From Nonomuraea harbinensis (GTDB lineage: Bacteria; Actinomycetota; Actinomycetes; Streptosporangiales; Streptosporangiaceae), in assembly GCF_019396385.1 (NCBI RefSeq), contig NZ_JAHKRN010000037.1, positions 29,490 through 93,489 of the forward strand: DNA of 64,000 bases, read 5' to 3'. Positions 58,020 to 64,000 of the stretch are shown here, one piece after another. Position 1 is the first letter of the stretch. Each line of letters begins with the position of its first letter. The notes beneath the pieces are model-generated. The model was given only the letters and a program-made list of their open reading frames with translations. It was not told the DNA's origin and searched no databases. The position numbers and the translations under genes are program-made.

Positions 58020-58957
58020 GACGCGGCCCCGGGCGGCAGGTGCTCGGCGAGGAACGCGCCGGCCAGGTCGGCGGTGGTGTCGACCAGTTCGCCCATGGGT
58101 CCGCCGTGGCCGCCGTGCGGCAGCAGGTGCAGCGCCTTGGGCTCGCCGGCGCGGGCGTGCAGGGCGAGGGAGTGCTCGGCCGGGATGACCGTGTCGTCGC
58201 CGGGGGTGATCAGGCACAGGGCGCGGGGGGCGATCGCGGAGACCAGCTGCTCGGGAGAGAAGCCGAGGGCGAGCCGGGCGTTCTCCAGCGGGTAGCCCTC
58301 GGGATAGGCGGTGGCGATGAGCGCGGCCTCGGCGTCGGCGGCCGGGCTCGGCGGCAGCGGCATGAGCGTGCCGAGCGGCACCCGCTCACCGAGACCGGTG
58401 CGCACCCGTTCCGCCTCGTCCCTGGCCACCCGGTCCAGGAAGGCGGGCCAGGATTCGGAGCCGTGCAGGTCACGCAGCCAGCGCCGGCCGTCGGCGAGCG
58501 GGACGAGGGCGACGCAGGCGCGGAGGCGTTCGTCGGCGGCCGCGGCGGCGACCGCGATGGCCCCGCCGAAGCTGGCGCCGATCACGCCCAGCGCCGAGCC
58601 GTCGATCTCCGGCCGGCCCGCCAGGTAGGTGGCGGCGTTGGAGACGTCGCGTACCTGCTCGCACGGGTCGCAGCGCAGGCGGGCGCCCTCGCTGCGGCCG
58701 AAGCCGCGATGGTCGAGGGCGAGCACGGCGTAGCCGCGCCGCGCGAGGCGGCCGGCGAGCGGCAGGACGCGGAAGTTCACCGCGCCGCTCCAGCCGTGGC
58801 TGGCGATGAGGGCGGGCATGGCCCCCGCCCGGTCCCGCGGCGTGACCAGGACGCCGGTCAGCCTTAGGCCGTCGCTGTAGAAGTGCACGATCTCGGTGTC
58901 GACCCGCGGACCGTCCGGGAGGTCGAGCCGGATCTCGTTGTCGGCCGGCACGATCAT
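58016..58957 (-). CDS. Alpha/beta hydrolase (dienelactone-hydrolase-like)
   Basis: A 313-residue alpha/beta hydrolase: ALIASHGWSGA (oxyanion region), LALDHRGFGRSEG, nucleophile in VIGASFGGAIA (about Ser133), acid in TPGDDTVIPAEH and His in HGGHGGPMG. It lacks the helical lid of the three FrsA-like hydrolases of this region. It is first in a three-gene operon with two SDR-type dehydrogenases, suggesting ester or lactone hydrolysis followed by oxidation. A direct-repeat site lies about 107 bp upstream. Confidence 0.9.
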   Translation of the reverse strand: MIVPADNEIRLDLPDGPRVDTEIVHFYSDGLRLTGVLVTPRDRAGAMPALIASHGWSGAVNFRVLPLAGRLARRGYAVLALDHRGFGRSEGARLRCDPCEQVRDVSNAATYLAGRPEIDGSALGVIGASFGGAIAVAAAAADERLRACVALVPLADGRRWLRDLHGSESWPAFLDRVARDEAERVRTGLGERVPLGTLMPLPPSPAADAEAALIATAYPEGYPLENARLALGFSPEQLVSAIAPRALCLITPGDDTVIPAEHSLALHARAGEPKALHLLPHGGHGGPMGELVDTTADLAGAFLAEHLPPGAAS

Positions 58958-59063
58958 CGTGGCTGGGCTCCCGTCCGAATCAGGGCGGGGCTCGTCGACA
59001 TGGGGCTCATGGATTCGGTGCTCGTGGAATGAGGGCTCACCGCTGACACGTAACGCGGTCCCC

Positions 59064-59081
59064 CATTACCTCCCGCGTTAC
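59064..59081 (-). promoter_or_regulatory. Direct-repeat site of the hydrolase/SDR/epimerase operon
   Basis: Minus strand: GTAACG-N6-GTAATG, followed after 10 bp by TTACGT. An additional plus-strand GTAACG is at 59050-59055. The region is shared with the divergent gene at 59148. Confidence 0.7.
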
Positions 59082-59147
59082 GCCGTGCGCCGCCGCCCCG
59101 GGGTATGCCCTGGCGGCTGTAGTGGGCGCGGGAGAAAGGAGCCCGCC

Positions 59148-59609
59148 ATGGGTGACAGGCCGCTGCCGATCGAGCCGGGTGAACGGCTGGACTACCTGCT
59201 GTCGCGTAAGAGTCTGCAGCTCGCGACGCTGGATCCGGACGGGGCGCCGCATCTGGCCACGATGTGGTTCGGGGTGCTCGACGGCGAGATCGTGATGTGG
59301 ACGCAGCGTACGTCGGTGAAGGCGCGCAACCTGCGCAACGACCCGCGCGTGGCGTGCCTGGTGGATTCGGGAGAGGATTACGGCAGCCTGAAGGGCCTGT
59401 CGGTGACGGGCCGCGCGGAGCTCGTCGAGCACGACGAGGGGATGCTGCGCATCGGTGAGGCGATCGTCTCGCGCAACTTCCCGGAGCCGGGCCGGCCGGA
59501 CTACCGGGAGATGGCGCTGTCGGGCGCGCGGGTCGGCATCGTCGTGCATGCCGACCGCTGGGCGAGCTGGGACTTCGCCCGTTCGGCGGCGCGCCGAACA
59601 GCCGGTTAG
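59148..59609 (+). CDS. PPOX-class flavin/F420-dependent split-barrel protein
   Basis: A 153-residue pyridoxamine-oxidase-like split barrel: SLQLATLDPDGAPHLATMWF (about 22-41), KARNLRNDPRVACLVDSGE and GLSVTGRAELV. Such proteins bind FMN or F420 and reduce or oxidise small molecules. The ATG at 59148 has AAGGAG at 7-bp spacing. Its TAG stop overlaps the stop of the convergent luciferase-like gene by three bases. Whether it belongs to the pathway or to cofactor supply is open. Confidence 0.9.
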   Translation: MGDRPLPIEPGERLDYLLSRKSLQLATLDPDGAPHLATMWFGVLDGEIVMWTQRTSVKARNLRNDPRVACLVDSGEDYGSLKGLSVTGRAELVEHDEGMLRIGEAIVSRNFPEPGRPDYREMALSGARVGIVVHADRWASWDFARSAARRTAG

Positions 59610-60544
59610 CCGGTCGAGGCCGTCGTGATCGCGGGCAGGAGCTCGCCGAGCACGGCGGCCTGGTGCCGCGGTGACTCGTCCAGCGGGTGCAGGATCAGGT
59701 CGGTGACGCCGAGGCCGGCCAGCTCGGCGAGTTGTTCCGCGCAGGTCGCCACGTCGCCGTGGACGGTGGCCTCGCGGCCGTGGTCGGGGGTGCCGTAGAA
59801 GTCGCCGAACCAGGCGTCGATCGTCCGGTGGGCGCGGGCGCGGTCGGGCTCGACCAGCAGGTACACGCGCTTGGCGACGCTGAAGGAGTCGCGGGCGCGG
59901 CCTTCCTGCTCGGCGACCTCGTCCAGGCGGACGGCCAGCTCCGCGAAGCGGGCGGTGGGCTGCCGACCGGCCGCCACCCAGCCGGATCCGAGGCGCAGCG
60001 CCCGGCGCAGCGCCGGGACCGAACCGCCGCCGACCCACAGCGGGGGCGGCGCGACCGGGCGCGGGGTCACCGTGACGTCGGCGAAGGGCCAGATGGGGCC
60101 GTCGTGGGTGACGCCGGTCCCGGTCCACAGGCGGTGCACCGCCGTCAGGAACTCGTCCAGGACCGCGCCCGGCCGGTCCTCCCAGTCGCCCAGCCGGAGC
60201 GCGGGGAACAGGCGGCGGTCACCGCTGCCGACGCCGACCACGAGCCGGCCGCCGGTGAGGTGGCCGAGCGAGGCGAGTTGCTTGGCCGCCGCGATCGGGC
60301 CCCGGCCGGGGGCGACGAGGACGGCGATGCCGAGCCGGACGCGGGTCGTGTGCGCGGCGGCGAAGCCCAGCAGCGCGATCGGCTCAGGAGTGGGCATGCG
60401 CCCGGCGAGCTGGTCGAGGGTCCACAGCGCGTCGACGGACGTGGACTCGACGTCGCCGAACCAGGCGGCGATGGCGGCGGGGGCGGCGCCGGCGAAGCTC
60501 AGCGGCAGGTTGAGCCCGATGCGCGGGCGTGGGGCGGCGGGCAC
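59606..60544 (-). CDS. LLM-class flavin-dependent oxidoreductase
   Basis: A 312-residue luciferase-like TIM barrel: RIGLNLPLSF at the N-terminus, TTRVRLGIAVLVAPGRGP, GGRLVVGVGSGDRR and PPPLWVGGGS are family landmarks. It differs from the LLM proteins at 16970 and 36453. The GTG at 60544 follows GAGGAGG with 5-bp spacing. Candidate reactions are F420- or FMN-dependent oxidation or Baeyer-Villiger insertion. Stop codons interlock with the convergent gene at 59148. Confidence 0.9.
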   Translation of the reverse strand: MPAAPRPRIGLNLPLSFAGAAPAAIAAWFGDVESTSVDALWTLDQLAGRMPTPEPIALLGFAAAHTTRVRLGIAVLVAPGRGPIAAAKQLASLGHLTGGRLVVGVGSGDRRLFPALRLGDWEDRPGAVLDEFLTAVHRLWTGTGVTHDGPIWPFADVTVTPRPVAPPPLWVGGGSVPALRRALRLGSGWVAAGRQPTARFAELAVRLDEVAEQEGRARDSFSVAKRVYLLVEPDRARAHRTIDAWFGDFYGTPDHGREATVHGDVATCAEQLAELAGLGVTDLILHPLDESPRHQAAVLGELLPAITTASTG

Positions 60545-60607
60545 GTGGACCTCCTCGGCGAGGGCGTCGCCGTCGCGGACAGAGGGCCGCCAGCGTGCCG
60601 GGCGCGC

Positions 60608-60625
60608 CGTTACCTGCGACGTTAC
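60608..60625 (-). promoter_or_regulatory. Direct-repeat site of the LLM gene at 60544
   Basis: Minus strand: GTAACG-N6-GTAACG, the only perfect pair. CACGCT follows 10 bp later. A further GTAAC at 60636-60640 on the plus strand may serve the divergent MaoC operon. Confidence 0.75.
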
Positions 60626-60697
60626 GAACCGGGTCCGTAACCCCGGGGCGAACGGCGAGGCGGGAGAGTCACGGCCGACAAACCAGGAGGCACGAGC

Positions 60698-61168
60698 ATG
60701 GCAGTCGAGCGGTTCCCGGTCGAGGGGGGCCACATCATGATGTTCGCGCGGGCCGTCGGGGATCCCCACCCGGCCTACCACGGCGCGATCACCGGCACTC
60801 CGGCGATCGCCCCGCCCACGTTCGTCTGGGCGGCCGACCACTACGACCCGGACAGCGCCGTCCGGCCGAAGCCTGACGAGCCCTGGCCGGGCTCGGGCGC
60901 GACGCACTCCGGCGCGCCCCCCGCCGACGGCGCGGGTCTCGGCCTCCACGCCGAGCAGCGGTACGAGTACCACCGGCCGGTGCGCGAGGGCGACGTGCTC
61001 AGCGCGGTGGACCGTCCGGGCAGGACCTGGCGGAAGGAGGGACGGCGGGGCGGCGCGCTCACCTTCACCGAGAAGATCACGGAGTACCGCGACCAGGAGG
61101 GCGAGCCCGTCGTCACCGCGACGATGGTGACGGTGACCACCTCCACCACGGTGGGGGCGGGCGGATGA
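60698..61168 (+). CDS. MaoC/FAS1-like dehydratase, N-terminal-type hotdog subunit
   Basis: A 156-residue hotdog protein: FPVEGGHIMMFARAVGDPHPAYH (about 6-28) and PPTFVWAADHY resemble the substrate-holding, non-catalytic half of MaoC pairs (as in the MaoC part of ChsH2). It would complement the catalytic MaoC encoded next. The ATG has AGGAGG at 7-bp spacing, and ATGA overlap joins the two. In mycobacterial steroid degradation this half is fused to DUF35, while here the DUF35 protein is separate (39052). Confidence 0.88.
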   Translation: MAVERFPVEGGHIMMFARAVGDPHPAYHGAITGTPAIAPPTFVWAADHYDPDSAVRPKPDEPWPGSGATHSGAPPADGAGLGLHAEQRYEYHRPVREGDVLSAVDRPGRTWRKEGRRGGALTFTEKITEYRDQEGEPVVTATMVTVTTSTTVGAGG

Positions 61169-61575
61169 CGGCCGTGACGGCGGGCGACACCAGGGAGCTG
61201 GTGCTCGTCCGCGATCTGACGAGGACGCGGATAGTCCAGTACGCGGGAGCTTCGGGCGACTTCAACCCGGTGCACACCGACGAGCGGTTCGCGGTGGAGG
61301 CCGCCGGTTACCCGTCGGTGTTCGCGCACGGGATGCTCACGATGGGCATGGCGGGCCGGGTGCTGACCGACTGGTTCGGGCCCGAGTCGCTGCTGCGGTA
61401 CGAGGCGCGGTTCCGCGCCCAGGTGTTCCCGGGGGCGACGCTCACCGCCCGCGCCCGGGTGGAGTCGGTGCACGGCGACGGGACGGCCGCGGTCGCGCTG
61501 ACCGTGACCGACGGGCAGGACGCGGTGGTGATGACGGGGAACGCCGTCGTGCGCGCGTCCGCAGAAGCGAAATGA
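61165..61575 (+). CDS. MaoC-family enoyl-CoA hydratase (catalytic hotdog subunit)
   Basis: A 136-residue MaoC protein carrying the hydratase motif YAGASGDFNPVHTDERFA (about 26-43) with the catalytic Asp/His pair, followed by VFAHGMLTMG. It hydrates 2-enoyl-CoA, most likely as a heteromer with the preceding subunit. ATGA overlaps on its 5' side; its stop overlaps an upstream candidate start of the aldo/keto reductase. It resembles ChsH1-type subunits. Confidence 0.93.
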   Translation: MTAVTAGDTRELVLVRDLTRTRIVQYAGASGDFNPVHTDERFAVEAAGYPSVFAHGMLTMGMAGRVLTDWFGPESLLRYEARFRAQVFPGATLTARARVESVHGDGTAAVALTVTDGQDAVVMTGNAVVRASAEAK

Positions 61576-61601
61576 CCTCCGCGGATCGAGGAGACGTTGT
61601 C

Positions 61602-62591
61602 ATGCCGGATGGAAACCCGCTGATCGGCCGTGTCGGATTCGGCAGCGGCACCATGATCGCGCAAGGGTACGGACAGGTGGACGAGGAGGCGGCCCGGGGC
61701 GCGGTCGAGGCCGCGTACCAGGCGGGGGTGCGCTTCTACGACACGGCGCACTTCTACGGCTCGGGACGGTCGGAGGCGATCGTCGGCGAGATCCTCCAGG
61801 GCCGGCGCGACGAGGTGCGGCTGTGCACCAAGGGCGGCGTGCGCTACACCGACCCGACGAACCTGCTGACCCTGGTCTGCGACTCCTCCTATGACGCGCT
61901 GCGCCGGTTCATGGAGGAGTCGCTGACCCGGCTGCGCACCGACCACGTCGACGTCTACCTGCTGCACCAGTTCGATCCGGCCCTCACCCCCGAGCAGCAG
62001 ATGGAGAACCTGCTGCGCCTCAAGGAGGAGGGGCTCGCCCGCGACGTCGGCTTCTGCAACTTCGGCGCCGAGGCGGCCAGGCGGGCGCTGGCCACCGGCA
62101 TCCCGACCGCCGTCGAGTACAGCTTCAGCCTGCTCGACCACCGCTACCTGAACGAGCTCGCCGCCTCGGGCGCGCGCGGCGGCCTGCGCATCACCTATGG
62201 CTCGTACGTACACGGCCTGCTGTCGGAGGACTTCACCGACGACCACGAGTTCGAGCCCGACGACTGGCGGGGCCGCAGCCGCCGCGAGGGGCGTTCCGGC
62301 ACGTCGGGCAACGTGTTCTTCGCCGGTGACGCGTTCGCCGCCAATCTGGCGATCGCCCGGCGGCTGCGCGCGCTCGCCGACCCGCTGGGGCTCTCGCTCG
62401 CCGCGTTCGTCCTGGCCCTGACGGTGCGCCAGCCGTACTCCGATGTCGCGCTGTTCGGCTGCCGCGACGCGGCGGAGGTGGCGGACGGCCTCAGCGGGCT
62501 GTCCGCCGACCTGGACGACGAGACCCTCGCCCGCGCCGCGGAGATCCTGGCGACCGCGAACCGGCCGGCCGAGAACCTGCTCGGCCTGTGA
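61602..62591 (+). CDS. Aldo/keto reductase
   Basis: A 329-residue AKR barrel: LIGRVGFGSGTM at the N-terminus, the catalytic tetrad Asp/Tyr in VRFYDTAHFYG, Lys in LCTKGG and His in VYLLHQFD. It reduces a carbonyl with NADPH. The ATG at 61602 has GAGGAG at 8-bp spacing; ATG 61572, overlapping the MaoC stop by ATGA, would add ten residues and cannot be excluded. It ends the MaoC operon. Confidence 0.9.
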   Translation: MPDGNPLIGRVGFGSGTMIAQGYGQVDEEAARGAVEAAYQAGVRFYDTAHFYGSGRSEAIVGEILQGRRDEVRLCTKGGVRYTDPTNLLTLVCDSSYDALRRFMEESLTRLRTDHVDVYLLHQFDPALTPEQQMENLLRLKEEGLARDVGFCNFGAEAARRALATGIPTAVEYSFSLLDHRYLNELAASGARGGLRITYGSYVHGLLSEDFTDDHEFEPDDWRGRSRREGRSGTSGNVFFAGDAFAANLAIARRLRALADPLGLSLAAFVLALTVRQPYSDVALFGCRDAAEVADGLSGLSADLDDETLARAAEILATANRPAENLLGL

Positions 62592-62613
62592 ACCCGCCCT
62601 GCGGCGACCGAGC

Positions 62614-62631
62614 GTAACGGACCCGTTAACG
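62614..62631 (+). promoter_or_regulatory. Direct-repeat site of the LivK-type gene
   Basis: GTAACG-N6-TTAACG, 90 bp before the start at 62721. CAGGAT follows 9 bp later as a weak -10. Confidence 0.72.
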
Positions 62632-62720
62632 AGGTCTCCGCAGGATCAGGTCCCCCTGACGCATCGCCGTCACATGCTGGTGACTCCGCCGGAGTCGTCG
62701 ACCCCCCCCGGAAGGTTGAT

Positions 62721-63902
62721 ATGCGAAAGAGCAAACTCGGGATAATCCTCTGTGCGGCACTGCTGGCGGCGGCCTGCGGCTCCGGCGGCGACGAGGGCGG
62801 CGACACCGCGCAGGCGGCCGGACTGCCCTCCACCATCAAGATCGGCGTCCCGCTCGACCTGAGCGGTGCGGCCGGCATCGCGGGCGTGGGGACCAGCGAG
62901 CGCGACGGCGTGCGGCTCGCCGCCAAGGAGATCAACGACACCGGCTTCCTCGGCGGCTCGAAGGTCGAGCTCGTGGAGATCGACACCAAGGCGGACAAGC
63001 AGGAGGCCGTGCAGGCGGTGCTCAAGCTCGCGGCGGACAAGGTCGACGCGGTCGTGGGCTTCACCCTCACCCCGTCGTTCCTGGCCGCGGGGCCGCAGCT
63101 CCAGCAGAACGGCATCCCGACGATGGCGGTCGGGCTCTCCTCGGCCGGCGTCACCGAGGTCGGCGACTACATGTTCCGTCTCTATCCGGACATGGCGAAC
63201 GTGATGCCGCCCGCCGACAAGGAGTTCGCCGAGACGTTCACCGGGCTCAAGACCGCGGCGTACCTGTACCAGAGCGACTCCGAGGCGGCCAAGATCGTCA
63301 TCGGCAAGCGCAAGGAGACGCTGGAGGCCGCGGGCATCACCACCGTCGGCGAGGAGACCTTCGTCGGCACCGACACCGACGTGCGGGCCCAGCTCACCAA
63401 GCTCAAGCAGGCGAACCCTGACGTGCTGGTGACCATGCCCCTGCCCGGCATGATGAGCACGATCTACCTGCAGCTCGACGAGATCGGCTACGACGGCCCG
63501 GTGTTCATGGCGCCGGACGTGAGCGACGCCACCATGGAGCAGGCGGGCCAGGCCATGCAGTGCTTCGTGTACGTGACCGCCTGGAACGGCCAGAGCACCG
63601 AGGGGAACAACGCGCACTTCCTCGACTACTGGAAGCAGCACGGCGAGAAGCGCTCCGCCACCGTGTTCGAGGCGGCCGGCTACGCGTCGCTCTGGTCGAT
63701 GGCGCACGCGTTCAAGGAGGCGGGCACCACGGACAAGAAGACCGTCCGGGACACGCTCGCCGGGCTGAGCGACATCGACACGCCGTTCGGCAAGATCGGC
63801 TTCACCGACAACCGCACCGCCAGCGTCAAGGGCACCAAGCTGCAGATCGTGGACAGCAAGATCACGCTTTTCGACCCGCAGACGGCCGCCGCCTGCAAAT
63901 AA
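62721..63902 (+). CDS. ABC transporter substrate-binding lipoprotein, LivK type
   Basis: A 393-residue periplasmic-binding-type lipoprotein with signal peptide and lipobox LLAAAC (Cys19). The mature part has the branched-chain amino-acid receptor fold: IKIGVPLDLSGAAG (about 39-52), VDAVVGFTLTPSFLAAGP, PDVLVTMPLPGMMS and YASLWSMAHAFKEAGT. In catabolic regions this family often binds aromatic or alicyclic acids. Permease and ATPase genes would be expected just past the window. ATG has GGAAGG at 5-bp spacing, and its own direct-repeat site lies upstream. Confidence 0.93.
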   Translation: MRKSKLGIILCAALLAAACGSGGDEGGDTAQAAGLPSTIKIGVPLDLSGAAGIAGVGTSERDGVRLAAKEINDTGFLGGSKVELVEIDTKADKQEAVQAVLKLAADKVDAVVGFTLTPSFLAAGPQLQQNGIPTMAVGLSSAGVTEVGDYMFRLYPDMANVMPPADKEFAETFTGLKTAAYLYQSDSEAAKIVIGKRKETLEAAGITTVGEETFVGTDTDVRAQLTKLKQANPDVLVTMPLPGMMSTIYLQLDEIGYDGPVFMAPDVSDATMEQAGQAMQCFVYVTAWNGQSTEGNNAHFLDYWKQHGEKRSATVFEAAGYASLWSMAHAFKEAGTTDKKTVRDTLAGLSDIDTPFGKIGFTDNRTASVKGTKLQIVDSKITLFDPQTAAACK

Positions 63903-64000
63903 CCCGTCCCTTCAGAGAAGCCGGGAAACTGAGAAAGATCACGAAGCCGGCGCAGAGCAGGAGCTGGGCGACCAGCATCGACTGGGAGCGCTCGCCGGCC
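63862..64000 (-). CDS. Possible partial membrane protein entering from the right edge
   Basis: On the minus strand an open frame from the edge reads SQSMLVAQLLLCAGFVIFLS, a convincing membrane span with G/C-rich third positions, before a less biased tail stopping at 63862. It would overlap the LivK-type gene's end by 41 bases. With so little sequence this could be chance. Confidence 0.25.
   Translation of the reverse strand, partial: AGERSQSMLVAQLLLCAGFVIFLSFPASLKGRVICRRRPSAGRKA

Noticed and set aside
63903..64000. Plus-strand start of a permease gene after the LivK-type gene
   Set aside because: No start codon with ribosome site is visible in the last 98 bases on the plus strand.

Overview
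The window is very GC-rich with strong G/C bias at third codon positions, frequent GTG starts, GGAGG-type ribosome sites and only two in-frame TTA codons that I found. This points to a filamentous actinomycete. A Streptosporangiales-like host is my guess from gene style, not something shown here.

Left part (1-17 kb): a truncated TetR regulator with a membrane protein, then a P450/VOC operon divergent from an unknown protein and a UbiB-type kinase, then an AHSA1-type SRPBCC protein. From 5936 to 15303 lies a complete core enediyne cassette in one tightly coupled operon: E3 (DUF1702), E4/UnbV, E5/UnbU, the iterative polyketide synthase PKSE and the E10 thioesterase. Its first gene carries a TTA codon. 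The PKSE keeps its KS, AT, ACP, KR and DH active-site residues, but its C-terminal phosphopantetheinyl-transferase region is eroded. An NAD(P)-binding oxidoreductase and two membrane proteins follow. No other recognisable enediyne accessory genes are present.

Middle (17-29 kb): a luciferase-like flavoprotein; a 1386-residue secreted protein joining a DUF4185-like domain, nine FnIII domains and a bacterial phospholipase A2; a LuxR/LAL regulator containing 48-bp and 42-bp in-frame repeats; a divergent MFS exporter/TetR pair with two matching candidate operators; and an SDR.

Right part (29-64 kb): a large catabolic block with uptake systems (an NMT1/SsuA-type ABC transporter and a LivK-type binding protein), luciferase-like flavin monooxygenases plus a flavin reductase, C-C bond hydrolases (a 6-oxocamphor-hydrolase-like crotonase, FrsA/DUF1100-type alpha/beta hydrolases, an FAH-family protein, a CocE-like hydrolase), two acyl-CoA ligases, two acyl-CoA dehydrogenases, two MaoC-type proteins, and a thiolase-fold protein without its nucleophilic Cys next to a DUF35 partner. 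This set suggests breakdown of an alicyclic, terpenoid-like or steroid-like compound through ring or side-chain cleavage, CoA activation and beta-oxidation with retro-aldol steps. The substrate is unknown.

The most striking signal is non-coding. Nearly every operon of the right block is preceded by a directional direct repeat, (A/G)TAACG-N6-(A/G/T)TAA(C/T)(G/T), pointing toward the gene and usually 9-10 bp before a -10-like hexamer. I found eight clean sites and one variant. A STAND-ATPase/TPR/SARP-type regulator (48716-51712) sits in the middle of the block and is the natural candidate to bind them. This looks like an undescribed regulon of about ten operons.
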